NCBI RefSeq assembly: GCF_000013025.1
Contig: NC_008358.1
Location: 2,356,001-2,420,000, forward strand
DNA from: Hyphomonas neptunium ATCC 15444
GTDB taxonomy: Bacteria; Pseudomonadota; Alphaproteobacteria; Caulobacterales; Hyphomonadaceae
DNA length: 64,000 nucleotides
Direction of reading: 5' to 3'
In this document: in pieces, positions 56,480-64,000 of the stretch
How the letters are laid out: each line of letters opens with the position of its first letter
How positions within the stretch are numbered: the stretch's first letter is position 1
Translations under genes and position numbers: made by a program
The notes under the pieces: generated by a model
What the model saw: the letters and a program-made list of their open reading frames with translations, nothing else
The model's database searches: none
What the model was told of the DNA's origin: nothing

Positions 56480-58312
56480 ATGGGCGGTAACAAGATACCA
56501 GCATCTGAGACACCCTCCATCGCTTCCCTGCTGATGGCGCAGGACCCGGCACGTCTGCAAGTGCTGATGACCACACTGGCGCTGGCAAATACCGAATCCC
56601 AGGCCCTCCTCACCGAAGTGCTGACCGGCTCTGGCCCCCTCGGCACCGTCTCGCAGGGCGACCCGATGGGCGCCGCCGACGCTTTCAGCAAGGTCGGCAT
56701 GAGCCTGGCGCAGAACCCGATGGCGCTGATGCAGGCCAATATGGACCTGATGAAGGGCTGGATGGGCCTCTGGCAGGAGATGGTCACCGAAAGCATCACT
56801 GCCGAGCCCAAGCCCGAAAAAGACAAACGCTTCTCCGATCCCGAATGGCAGACCAATCCCGGCTTCAAATTCATCCGCAAGGCGTATGACCTGAACGCCC
56901 GCTGGATGATGAGCCTCGCCGACCGCGCGCCCGGCCTGGATGAACCGATCCATCTGCGCGCAAAATTCTTCATGCAGCTGCTGACCGACAGCCTCGCCCC
57001 GACGAACTATCTCGGCACCAATCCGCAGGCCCTCAAGGCCTTCATCGAAAGCGGCGGCGAAAGCGTGCTGGCGGGCATCCGCATGGCGCGCGAAGACGTG
57101 CGCAAGGGCGGTGGCAAGCTCCACATCACCCAGACCGACGAGACCCCGTTCAAGCTCGGCGAGAATGTCGCCACCGCGCCGGGTCAGGTTGTTTTCCGCA
57201 ACGACCTGATCGAGCTGATCCAGTACGCCCCGTCGCAAGCGACCGTCTATTCCAAGCCCCTGCTGATCTTCCCGCCCTGGATCAACAAGTTCTACATCCT
57301 GGACCTGCAGGAAAAGAACTCGATGATCCGCTGGCTGGTCGTCCGTGGGCTGACGGTGTTCGTCGTCTCCTGGCGCTCGGCCGATGGCGTCACGAAAGAC
57401 TACACCTGGGACGATTACGCCAAAAAAGGCATCTATGCCGCCGTCGAGGCCGCCCTGCAGGCGTCCGGCGCCAAGAGCCTCAACGCCGTGGGCTATTGCA
57501 TCGGCGGCACACTGCTCACCTCCACGCTCGGCCATATGGCCGCCACCGGTTACAACAAGATCGACTCGGCAACCTTCTTCGCCTCACAGGCCGACTTTGA
57601 ACTCGCCGGAGACCTGAAAGTCTTCACCGATGGTCCGGGCCGGGATTATGTCTACGGCATCATCGAAAACCATGGCGGCATCATGCCCGGCAAGGACATG
57701 TACGAGACCTTCAACTGGCTCCGCCCGATTGATCTGGTCTGGCGCTATGTCATCGACCAGTACATGCTGGGCAAGGAACCCCGCCCGTTCGACCTGCTCT
57801 ACTGGAACGCCGACCAGACCAACATCCCCGGCCCCGTCCACAAGCGTTACCTCTCCGAATGCTACGCTGAAAACCGCCTTGCTCGCGGCGAATACACCGT
57901 GCTCGGAGAAAAGATCGACATGGCCAACATCCAGATCCCGGTGATGTTGCAGGCCTCAAAGGACGATCACATCGTCCCGTTTGAAAGTGTCTACCGCTCG
58001 GCCAAGCGCTTTGGCGGCGACACCACCTTCATTCTCTCCGGGTCCGGACATATCGCCGGCGTCGTAAACCACCCCGACGCGAAGAAATACCAGCACTGGA
58101 CCAATCCCGGCGTCGCGGAAAGCTCGGCCAATAACTGGCTGGGCGCCGCCACCGAAACCCCCGGCAGCTGGTGGCCCACCTGGTGGGCCTGGCTGAAGCC
58201 GAAATCCGGCCGCAAAGTCAAAGCCGTCGAGCCCAAGGACATGGGCCTGGGCGCCGCGCCCGGCACCTATGTCAAAGTGCGCCTGGAAGACATCAAGCTA
58301 CCACCGCAGTAG
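56480..58312 (+). CDS. phaC: Class I poly(3-hydroxyalkanoate) synthase
   Basis: 610 aa. Polymerises 3-hydroxyacyl-CoA to PHA storage granules. Extended N-terminal region (1-180) with NPMALMQANMDLMKGWMGLWQ, then an alpha/beta-hydrolase domain: FPPWINKFYILDLQEKNS, the lipase-like box GYCIGG with the nucleophilic Cys, Asp in LQASKDDHIVPF and His in SGSGHIAGVVN. C-terminal SWWPTWWAWL is typical of class I. No phaA, phaB or phasin gene is nearby. It ends near a short CACCTC/GAGGTG hairpin and converges with argC. Confidence 0.96.
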   Translation: MGGNKIPASETPSIASLLMAQDPARLQVLMTTLALANTESQALLTEVLTGSGPLGTVSQGDPMGAADAFSKVGMSLAQNPMALMQANMDLMKGWMGLWQEMVTESITAEPKPEKDKRFSDPEWQTNPGFKFIRKAYDLNARWMMSLADRAPGLDEPIHLRAKFFMQLLTDSLAPTNYLGTNPQALKAFIESGGESVLAGIRMAREDVRKGGGKLHITQTDETPFKLGENVATAPGQVVFRNDLIELIQYAPSQATVYSKPLLIFPPWINKFYILDLQEKNSMIRWLVVRGLTVFVVSWRSADGVTKDYTWDDYAKKGIYAAVEAALQASGAKSLNAVGYCIGGTLLTSTLGHMAATGYNKIDSATFFASQADFELAGDLKVFTDGPGRDYVYGIIENHGGIMPGKDMYETFNWLRPIDLVWRYVIDQYMLGKEPRPFDLLYWNADQTNIPGPVHKRYLSECYAENRLARGEYTVLGEKIDMANIQIPVMLQASKDDHIVPFESVYRSAKRFGGDTTFILSGSGHIAGVVNHPDAKKYQHWTNPGVAESSANNWLGAATETPGSWWPTWWAWLKPKSGRKVKAVEPKDMGLGAAPGTYVKVRLEDIKLPPQ

Positions 58313-58340
58313 CCCCACCTCTCCGTGGGAGGTGAAGGTC

Positions 58341-59276
58341 TTAAACCTTGAGCCCCGCGCCCTCATCCAGCCCCAGCGCAATATTCAGATTCTGCACCGC
58401 CGCCCCTGAAGCGCCCTTGCCCAGATTGTCCAACCGCGCCACGAGCCGCGCCTGCTCATCCGTGCCGAACACATAAATCTCCAGCCGGTTGGTATCATTG
58501 CAGCCTTCCGCGTCGAGCGACTTGATCGCGTCCGCTTCCGCAAGCGGAATAACCTTCACAAATGCCTCGCCCGCATAGGCCGCTGTCAGCGCCTTATGAA
58601 TGTCCTTGCGCTTCGGCTTGCCGGGCACCGCCCAGAGCGGCAACGGCACTTCCACGATCATGCCCTGCGCATACCGCCCCACGGCGGGCGTAAACATCGG
58701 CACATGAGAGAGGCCGGAGAACTTCTTCATTTCCGGCGGGTGCTTGTGCTGCTGGCCCAGCGCATAGATGCGGAAATTGTCCTGCGTCTCGCGGTCCTCG
58801 AATTCGGCAATCATCGGCTTCCCGCCGCCCGAATAGCCCGACACGGCATTGACCGTCACCGGCCAGTCTGCCGGCAACAAACCCGTCTTCACCAGCGGAC
58901 GCACGAGGGCAACAAATCCTGTGGGATAGCAGCCCGGATTGGAGATCCGCTTGGCCGCCGAGATGATCGCGCGCTGTCCGCGGTCCATTTCTGCAAAGCC
59001 ATAAACCCAGCCCGACGACACCCGGTGCGCGGTCGAGGCATCAATCACCACCGTGTTCGGATTGCTCACCAGGCTCACCGCAAGGCGCGCCGCGTCATCC
59101 GGCAGGCAGAGGATCACAACATCCGCCTTGTTGATCAGGCGTGCCCGCTCATCGACATCCTTGCGCTTGTCGGCATGGATCGAGATCAGCTCCAGATCGG
59201 TGCGGACTTTGAGCCGCTCGGCAATCTGAAGGCCGGTCGTCCCGGCCTCGCCATCAATGAAAACCTTGGGCAACAT
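58341..59276 (-). CDS. argC: N-acetyl-gamma-glutamyl-phosphate reductase, type 2
   Basis: 311 aa from ATG 59276, with GGAGGGG 5 nt upstream. Third step of arginine synthesis. N-terminal PKVFIDGEAGTTGLQIAERL, catalytic Cys in SNPGCYPTGFVAL, and NAVSGYSGGGKPMI. The short form (about 310 aa) is the type 2 enzyme typical of alphaproteobacteria. Downstream of rpsI but separated by a terminator. Confidence 0.95.
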   Translation of the reverse strand: MLPKVFIDGEAGTTGLQIAERLKVRTDLELISIHADKRKDVDERARLINKADVVILCLPDDAARLAVSLVSNPNTVVIDASTAHRVSSGWVYGFAEMDRGQRAIISAAKRISNPGCYPTGFVALVRPLVKTGLLPADWPVTVNAVSGYSGGGKPMIAEFEDRETQDNFRIYALGQQHKHPPEMKKFSGLSHVPMFTPAVGRYAQGMIVEVPLPLWAVPGKPKRKDIHKALTAAYAGEAFVKVIPLAEADAIKSLDAEGCNDTNRLEIYVFGTDEQARLVARLDNLGKGASGAAVQNLNIALGLDEGAGLKV

Positions 59277-59300
59277 CACGCCCCTCCGCGAAAATAAGGG

Positions 59301-59336
59301 CAAAAACAAACGGGCGCTCCGTTTCCGAAGCGCCCG
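59301..59336 (-). terminator. Terminator after rpsI
   Basis: Stem CGGGCGCT / AGCGCCCG with a 10-nt loop, followed on the minus strand by TTTGTTTTTG. It lies between rpsI and argC and would uncouple them at least in part. Confidence 0.82.
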
Positions 59337-59361
59337 CCAGACATTGGATATGCTGCTGCGA

Positions 59362-59844
59362 TTAGCGCTTGGAGAACTGGAAGCTGCGGCGTGCTTTCGC
59401 TTTGCCGTACTTCTTGCGCTCAACAACGCGCGGGTCGCGGGTCATGAAGCCGAACGGCTTCAGAACGGCGCGCAGGCCCGGCTCATAAGCGACGAGCGCG
59501 CGGGAGATGCCGTGGCGAACTGCGCCGGCCTGACCCATGAGGCCCGAACCCTTGACCGTTGCGATCACGTCAAACTCGGTTGCGCGGCCAGCTTCGATCA
59601 GCGGCTGTGCAATCACCATGCGCAGAACAGGACGCGCGAAATACGTTTCCTGGTCACGGCCATTGATGATGATCTTGCCGGAACCCGGCTTGATCCAGAC
59701 GCGTGCGACGGCTTCCTTGCGGCGGCCGGTGCCATAAGCGCGGCCTTGTGCGTCGATCTTGGGCTCAACGGATTTGACCGGTTGAGCAGACGGCGCGCCT
59801 GTCAGGGTGCCAAGGTCTTGCAGCGAGTTCGAGGTGTCGGTCAT
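59362..59844 (-). CDS. rpsI: 30S ribosomal protein S9
   Basis: 160 aa with an N-terminal extension of about 30 residues common in alphaproteobacteria. Core [20 protein letters not shown] and [19 protein letters not shown]; the tRNA-contacting C-terminus ends RRSFQFSKR. Follows rplM by 7 bp. Confidence 0.98.
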   Translation of the reverse strand: MTDTSNSLQDLGTLTGAPSAQPVKSVEPKIDAQGRAYGTGRRKEAVARVWIKPGSGKIIINGRDQETYFARPVLRMVIAQPLIEAGRATEFDVIATVKGSGLMGQAGAVRHGISRALVAYEPGLRAVLKPFGFMTRDPRVVERKKYGKAKARRSFQFSKR

Positions 59845-59851
59845 ATTTTTA

Positions 59852-60316
59852 TCAGGCCGTTTTCGAGTTTTTGCGGTTCATCGCCTTGAAGTCGACGACT
59901 TCGGGCGCTTGTGCAGTGTGCGGATGCTCGGTGCCGGCGTAAACGCGCAGCTTGCCGAACTGCTTGCGAGACAGCGTGCTTTCGCGCGGCATCATGCGCT
60001 TCACAGCCATTTCGATGGCGCGCTCAGGGAAGCGGCCGGAAAGGATCTTGCCAGCGGTCGTGGACTTGATACCGCCCGGATAACCGGTGTGGCGGTAATA
60101 GACCTTGTCTTCCAGCTTGTTGCCAGTGAACACGGCCTTCTCGGCATTGATAACAACGATGTGATCGCCGGTATCGACATGCGGAGTAAAGTCAGGGCGG
60201 TGCTTGCCGCGAAGACGTTTGGCGACGTAAGAAGCAAGGCGTCCGACAACGACGCCTGTCGCGTCGATCACGACCCAATTGTTCTCTACCCCGACGGGTG
60301 CGTTATACGTTTTCAT
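59852..60316 (-). CDS. rplM: 50S ribosomal protein L13
   Basis: 154 aa from ATG 60316 ([19 protein letters not shown]). Core [40 protein letters not shown] and [19 protein letters not shown]. Conserved rplM-rpsI operon. The frame is open further upstream, but that stretch is the reverse of the lipoprotein gene and is not part of L13. Confidence 0.98.
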   Translation of the reverse strand: MKTYNAPVGVENNWVVIDATGVVVGRLASYVAKRLRGKHRPDFTPHVDTGDHIVVINAEKAVFTGNKLEDKVYYRHTGYPGGIKSTTAGKILSGRFPERAIEMAVKRMMPRESTLSRKQFGKLRVYAGTEHPHTAQAPEVVDFKAMNRKNSKTA

Positions 60317-60353
60317 CGCTCTGCTCAGAGCCTCTACTTTCGGAGTTCCAGGA

Positions 60354-61319
60354 ATGCAAATTAAGGGCTGGCGTTTAAGCGCCGCGTTTCCCTTTGTCAA
60401 CGCAGCCGCCGGGCTCAGCCTGCTTTTTGCGGCAACAGCCTGCGGAAGGCAAGAGTCCCCCACCCCATCCCCCAGCGAAAGCACTGAAATATCAGGGGAA
60501 ATTGAGCTTCCGGCCGTCTGGTCGACCCGCCCTTTGCAGGGAAAAGTCCGCGATGTGGCCCTTTCCTCGGGCTCAGGGGCCATTCTGGCGGTCGCTTATG
60601 ACGCTGGCGGCCTCGAATTTTTCGACATGGAAGGCGATCGTCTGGGCGAACCGACCCGATTCCATCTCAGGGATCTGGCCGATGGCCGCGCCGCCAACAT
60701 CCAGGGAACCCAGCTCACCCTCTTCCCCGGCGTGACCGATGCGGGCGTCCTCAAGGCCTATGTCTTCGGCACCGGCCTCGTCGCCCCGGCCCAGATCGAC
60801 CTGCCCATCCCCGAGGAGCGCATGGTCGAAGGCCTGTGCACGGGAGACGCGGGCACACAGGGCCTCATGCGCCTGGCGTACTGGACCATCTCCGACAACC
60901 GCACCCTGCGCACCGGCGTCGTCAGCCAGGCCGGTGAAGACCTCGTCTGGACCCAGGAGGCTGACACCGAAGCCGGCTTCCCGATCACGTCCTGCGTCTT
61001 TGCCTATGACACGCTGGTCGCCTCCCCGCGCTCAGCAGCATCTGCCTCGCTGACCCGCGGCGACACCTCCGCCCTCTTGTCCATTGAGGCAGGCGGCCCG
61101 CTGCAGATTTCCACGGATCTCGGCATGACCACCAGCAATGTCACGGTCCGCGACGGCATCACCATCACCGCGCCCGACGCGCCAACCGCTGTCACCGCCC
61201 ACGGCACACTCCCCGCCGGCGGCTATCCGGGCGGCGTTGTCGTCATCGCCGGCGAAACCAGCGAAGGCACCCATCAGGTTGTCTTTGTAGACCCCAGCGC
61301 CATCACGCTGGAGGATTGA
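60354..61319 (+). CDS. Putative lipoprotein, weakly beta-propeller-like
   Basis: 321 aa from ATG 60354, with CGGAG 9-12 nt upstream. N-terminal signal [19 protein letters not shown]; the lipobox is imperfect, so lipidation is probable rather than certain. Repeated beta-rich blocks ([20 protein letters not shown], and [11 protein letters not shown] near the end) recall beta-propeller phytases, where LAVYDLDG-like strands recur, but calcium/phosphate-site motifs are not recognisable. Function unknown. The last 17 bp overlap the ctaA 3' end on the other strand. Confidence 0.65.
   Translation: MQIKGWRLSAAFPFVNAAAGLSLLFAATACGRQESPTPSPSESTEISGEIELPAVWSTRPLQGKVRDVALSSGSGAILAVAYDAGGLEFFDMEGDRLGEPTRFHLRDLADGRAANIQGTQLTLFPGVTDAGVLKAYVFGTGLVAPAQIDLPIPEERMVEGLCTGDAGTQGLMRLAYWTISDNRTLRTGVVSQAGEDLVWTQEADTEAGFPITSCVFAYDTLVASPRSAASASLTRGDTSALLSIEAGGPLQISTDLGMTTSNVTVRDGITITAPDAPTAVTAHGTLPAGGYPGGVVVIAGETSEGTHQVVFVDPSAITLED
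60372..60400 (-). promoter_or_regulatory. Candidate rplM-rpsI promoter
   Basis: On the minus strand a perfect TTGACA (60400-60395), 17 bp, TAAACG (60377-60372). It would give an rplM leader of about 50 nt. It lies inside the signal-peptide codons of the divergent lipoprotein gene. Confidence 0.55.
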
Positions 61320-62358
61320 TCTCCGCCACCGTCTTCGGGCCGCCTGCACGCCACACTGTGTAGACGGCCCAAAGCGTGGTCACCACGCCCAGCCCCTGAT
61401 GCACCAGCGCCAGCCCCATCGGGGCAGCATTGACCAGCGTGAGGATGCCCCACACCGCCTGCGCGGAAACCAGCACCGCCAGAAACGCAAACTCCCGGTG
61501 CACATCCGTCTTCCGGAACGCCCACGCCGCCGCCAGGCTCCCCGCCCAAAGCCCATAGGCCAGCAGGCGGTGATTGAACTGCGTCGCCTCGCGCCCCTCA
61601 AAGAAGCTGCGAACGCCCAGCTCGGCATGTATATAATGAGCGGGAAACACCTCCCCCGCCATCAGCGGCCAGTCGGTATAAGTCCGCCCCGCGTCCAGCC
61701 CCGCCACCAGCGCGCCCGCCGCCATCTGCACGAAGATCAGCCCCATCAGCGCCATCGCCGCCCGCTGCGCCGCCCTCGGCGCCCCGGCCCGCTGCTGCCG
61801 TCCAAGGTCCAGCCAAAGCCACGCGATCACCGCCAGAATAAGCAGCGCCAGCGTAAAGTGCGTCATCAGCCGGTAGGGCGCCACCGACACCCGCTCAGTC
61901 TCGCCAATGCCGCTCGACACCATCCACCAGCCAATCGCGCCCTGAAGCCCGCCCAGCGCAATCAGCCCCACCAGCTTCCAGCCGAGCCCCTGCCCCAGCC
62001 AGCGCCGCCAGGCGAAAAACGCAAAACCCGCCACCGCCACAAGGCCAATCAGCCGCCCGATCTGCCGGTGGCCCCACTCCCACCAGTAAATGAACTGGAA
62101 CTCGGAGAGCGCCATGCCCGCATTGGTCAGCTGATACTGGGTGGTCGCGCGATACTTCTCGAACTCCACCAGCCACGCCGCTTCACTCATCGGCGGCAGC
62201 GCGCCGCTGACAGGGCGCCACTCTGTTATGGAAAGCCCGGAATCGGTCAGGCGCGTCGCGCCGCCGACCAGAATGATGGCATAGACCATCAGGGCCATAA
62301 GGATCAGCCAGCGGCGTATCCAGCCTGCGGCAACGGGGGAAATTGCGCTTGGTGTCAT
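61303..62358 (-). CDS. ctaA: Heme A synthase (Cox15/CtaA)
   Basis: 351 aa with eight predicted membrane helices in two four-helix halves. Oxidises heme O to heme A for cytochrome oxidase. Visible: IILVGGATRLTDSGLSITEWRPVSGALPP split by helix 1, WWEWGHRQIGRLIGL with a heme-ligand His, YRLMTHFTLALLILAV, and the second-half FNHRLLAYGLW and LVHQGLGVVTTLW His residues. Typical alphaproteobacterial (type 2) Cox15. No adjacent cta genes. DUF2842 is divergent, as is often the case. Confidence 0.95.
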   Translation of the reverse strand: MTPSAISPVAAGWIRRWLILMALMVYAIILVGGATRLTDSGLSITEWRPVSGALPPMSEAAWLVEFEKYRATTQYQLTNAGMALSEFQFIYWWEWGHRQIGRLIGLVAVAGFAFFAWRRWLGQGLGWKLVGLIALGGLQGAIGWWMVSSGIGETERVSVAPYRLMTHFTLALLILAVIAWLWLDLGRQQRAGAPRAAQRAAMALMGLIFVQMAAGALVAGLDAGRTYTDWPLMAGEVFPAHYIHAELGVRSFFEGREATQFNHRLLAYGLWAGSLAAAWAFRKTDVHREFAFLAVLVSAQAVWGILTLVNAAPMGLALVHQGLGVVTTLWAVYTVWRAGGPKTVAEINPPA

Positions 62359-62450
62359 GAAGCCTAGATCACTTGACGGGCGCCGCGATCAAGGGTCGCT
62401 GTGGTCGCAGCCCGCCCGGACACGACGGCACAAGACAGAGAGACACGCCC

Positions 62451-62663
62451 ATGCGCAACCCGCGAAAGCCCATCGCCATGCTGCTGATGCTCGCCTGGCT
62501 GGTCATCTATGTCGTTGCCATCGGCTCGCTCAGCGGCCGCATCGGCGCCCTCTCCGGCTGGCTCCAGATGCCCCTCTATATCCTCGCAGGCACCCTCTGG
62601 ATTCTCCCCCTGAAACCCCTCTTCGCCTGGATGAACGCGGTCGAGCCGCCCGAGGAAGACTGA
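62451..62663 (+). CDS. DUF2842 membrane protein
   Basis: 70 aa from ATG 62451, with AGAGAG upstream. Two membrane helices (MLLMLAWLVIYVVAIGSLSG and MPLYILAGTLWILPLKPLF), ending in an acidic tail. This is the DUF2842 pattern, commonly next to ctaA in alphaproteobacteria, so a role with cytochrome oxidase assembly is inferred only from context. Confidence 0.85.
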   Translation: MRNPRKPIAMLLMLAWLVIYVVAIGSLSGRIGALSGWLQMPLYILAGTLWILPLKPLFAWMNAVEPPEED

Positions 62664-62673
62664 GCCGCAATTG

Positions 62674-62961
62674 CTACGCCGTGAGAAAGGCCAGCCGGTC
62701 GTCTACCCGGCCCGGTTTGATTTCGCTGATCTCGGCGCTGACAATGCCTTCGCCCACGAACGGGTCTGCCGCCACCCGCGCCTCAAGAGCCTCGCGCGTC
62801 GTATTGTGTGCCAGAACCGCCCCGCCGATGCCCGGCGCAAGACTGCCCGTCATGAGGAAAACGCCATCGGCGAACCCCTCACTGATCCAGGCATTGTGGG
62901 CCTCCATGAATTGCGGCGCCGCCGCCTTGTTGGCCGCAAATCTGAGCTGAACAAAGAACAT
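62674..62961 (-). CDS. YciI-family protein
   Basis: 95 aa from ATG 62961, with AGGAGG 6-8 nt upstream. Ferredoxin-like YCII fold: MFFVQLRFAANKAAAPQFME, HNAWISEGFADGVFLMTGSL and the late DPFVGEGIVSAEI. The conserved His/Asp pair that gives YciI-type proteins their possible catalytic site is represented by H22 and D85 or nearby. It starts 19 bp after the TetR stop, so it is likely in the same transcript. Confidence 0.83.
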   Translation of the reverse strand: MFFVQLRFAANKAAAPQFMEAHNAWISEGFADGVFLMTGSLAPGIGGAVLAHNTTREALEARVAADPFVGEGIVSAEISEIKPGRVDDRLAFLTA

Positions 62962-62980
62962 CTGCGTCTCCTCCTGAAAT

Positions 62981-63568
62981 TCACCGCGCCGTCCCGGAAA
63001 GACGCGCCGCCTGCGCCTCCACCCAGGTGCACATCCCATCCACTTCGCGCCGCACGAAAGCCTCATCACGGAAGGCATTGGCAAGCGTCGCCGTGCCCTG
63101 CGACCAGACAAGCACATGCAGCGCCAGCGCCTCCGCCTCATCCCCTGCGCCCAGCGTGCGGAATGCCTCCGCCAACCATTCCCGGAACAGCGCGAAGACC
63201 TCCGCGGCGCGCCCCTTGGCGGCATGCTCCAGCTTCGCCAGTTCCTGACACAGCGTCCCCACCGGACAGCCATAGGCCATGATCTTCGTTTGATTTACGA
63301 TCAGAATACGGATGAAGCATTTGATCCGCACCACCGGGCTGGCGCTTTCGAGCGCCCAATCGGTCAACATCGCCCGCGTTGCCTCCAGACGCAGGCCGAT
63401 GACCGCATCGAGGATCTCGTCCTTGGTCCGGAAGTGATAGTAAAAGTTCCCGCGCGACAAACTCACCGTTCCGGCAATGTCAGCAAACGATGTGTGGTCA
63501 AACCCCTGCCGGTAGAACAGATCATCGGCCGCAGCGACAATCATGTCCCGAGTATCTCGCGCGCCCAA
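62981..63568 (-). CDS. TetR/AcrR-family transcriptional regulator
   Basis: 195 aa from TTG 63568, chosen because AGGAGG lies exactly 6 nt upstream; the only upstream in-frame ATG (63634) would sit inside the operator palindrome. The N-terminal helix-turn-helix TSFADIAGTVSLSRGNFYYHFRTKDEILDAV is standard. The ligand domain (about 70-195) has conserved-type YGCPVGTLCQELAKLE, seen in a TetR_C group with a Cys pair. Probably represses itself, the YciI gene and the divergent CoA-transferase-like gene. Confidence 0.9.
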   Translation of the reverse strand: MGARDTRDMIVAAADDLFYRQGFDHTSFADIAGTVSLSRGNFYYHFRTKDEILDAVIGLRLEATRAMLTDWALESASPVVRIKCFIRILIVNQTKIMAYGCPVGTLCQELAKLEHAAKGRAAEVFALFREWLAEAFRTLGAGDEAEALALHVLVWSQGTATLANAFRDEAFVRREVDGMCTWVEAQAARLSGTAR

Positions 63569-63626
63569 TGCATGCCTCCTGCCCGAAGTTTCTTTTTGGC
63601 CCGGATGCCAAGTATGTAATCCGCAG

Positions 63627-63667
63627 TAGGACAAATGACCTAATCTTGCAATAGGTCGTTTGTCCTA
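63627..63667. promoter_or_regulatory. Double-palindrome operator of the TetR regulator
   Basis: Two 16-bp arms, TAGGACAAATGACCTA (63627-63642) and TAGGTCGTTTGTCCTA (63652-63667), separated by 9 bp. They are inverted copies with one mismatch, and each is itself nearly palindromic (TAGGnCAnnTGnCCTA), so two TetR dimers could bind 25 bp centre to centre. Located 59-99 bp before the TetR start and about 112 bp before the divergent gene. Confidence 0.82.
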
Positions 63668-63778
63668 ATATGGGGAAAACTCTCTTCAGGCCTCGTCTCG
63701 AAGGCTTCCCCCTTCTAAACCCGCGCCTGCGCCGCTAACAGAAAAGCCCGCCCCCGCTTCAGCCGCGAAAGACGCCCC

Positions 63779-64000
63779 TTGCCCTATCCCAGCCTCGCCG
63801 AAGCCTTCGAGCAGTTCCGCCACCGTCTGCCGGCGCAGGCCCGCCTCTTCATCGGCGGCGCCAGTGGCGAGCCGCTCGGCCTCGCCCGTCTCTTCAAGGC
63901 AGAACCGGACCTCAGCAGCGGCCTCACCTTCCTCGGCGCCTGGATCGCGGGCATCAACATCACGGACTGGGCCGGCTTCCATAACAATGCCTACGCCGAA
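63779..64000 (+). CDS. Acetyl-CoA hydrolase/transferase-like protein, N-terminal part
   Basis: Runs off the window end; 74 codons visible from TTG 63779. No ATG or GTG occurs in the open frame, which begins at 63719. Visible: AFEQFRHRLPAQARLFIGG, GASGEPLGLARLF and FLGAWIAGINITDWAGF, which matches the first domain of CoA transferases of the acetyl-CoA hydrolase group. It is divergent from the TetR gene, with the operator between, and so probably its target. Start codon uncertain. Confidence 0.68.
   Translation, partial: MPYPSLAEAFEQFRHRLPAQARLFIGGASGEPLGLARLFKAEPDLSSGLTFLGAWIAGINITDWAGFHNNAYAE

Noticed and set aside
59852-60583. Longer rplM reading frame extending to 60583
   Set aside because: L13 homology begins at MKTYN; the extension is the reverse of the lipoprotein gene.
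62674-63273. Longer frame around the YciI gene
   Set aside because: Homology and an AGGAGG site fix the start at 62961; the extension overlaps the TetR gene on the same strand in another frame.

Overview
The window is a gene-dense, GC-rich (about 62-64% by eye) stretch of a chromosome from an alphaproteobacterium, most like the Hyphomonadaceae/Caulobacterales (Hyphomonas-type). This rests on recognised proteins, not a database search: DivK next to PleD, an HdaA-type replication regulator, class II (B12-dependent) ribonucleotide reductase, GatCAB with AspRS, type 2 ArgC, class I PHA synthase, DUF2842 next to CtaA, a possible CtrA-type motif and an alphaproteobacterial LexA box. I see no prophage, transposase, integrase, CRISPR array, rRNA or tRNA. 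Nearly all genes are core housekeeping genes.

Layout. 1-5.3 kb: 3' end of nrdJ, a secreted pentapeptide-repeat protein, aspS and rnd. 5.3-10.8 kb (minus): four overlapping genes, DUF2066 protein, hdaA, ppk and ppx, joining replication-initiation control to polyphosphate metabolism. 10.9-14 kb (plus): purM, purN, a small GNAT protein and an MDR oxidoreductase. 14-18.8 kb: DUF883/holin-like membrane pair, ndk, yjdM, a repeat-flanked acetyltransferase, holC and pepA. 18.9-28.2 kb (plus): lptF, lptG, topA, two small secreted proteins, rnr, a Nudix hydrolase and rpmG. 28.2-31.3 kb (minus): an MFS transporter, pleD and divK. 31.4-35.6 kb (plus): dinB, a RidA protein, GDPD, a FemAB/GNAT-like protein and a HIT protein. 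35.6-42.1 kb: gatB, a small membrane protein, gatA and later gatC on minus, with a DUF6491 lipoprotein, a SET protein and an MDR enzyme on plus. 42.2-51.8 kb (plus): ruvX, an AEC transporter, pyrB, a catalytically dead dihydroorotase, MATE, NTF2-like, GNAT, M28 peptidase and an acyl-CoA synthetase. 52-56.4 kb (minus): glpX, hom, a zinc-ribbon protein, a class I/II aminotransferase and a lipoprotein. 56.5-64 kb: phaC, argC, rpsI, rplM, a lipoprotein, ctaA, DUF2842, YciI, a TetR regulator with its operator, and the start of a CoA-transferase-like gene.

The most interesting structure is non-coding. Two intergenic arrays of a TGTCC (GGACA on the other strand) motif repeat every 10-11 bp, one helical turn, about 14.86-14.94 kb and 27.86-27.90 kb. 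Both point the same way relative to the next gene, and both lie just upstream of a TTGAC -35-like element. Other points worth a second look are a perfect LexA box at dinB, a double-palindrome operator in front of the TetR gene, the inactive dihydroorotase paired with pyrB, two palindromic-repeat families flanking small genes, an unannotatable-by-length 42-codon basic protein gene, and an rplM promoter that appears to lie inside a divergent lipoprotein gene.
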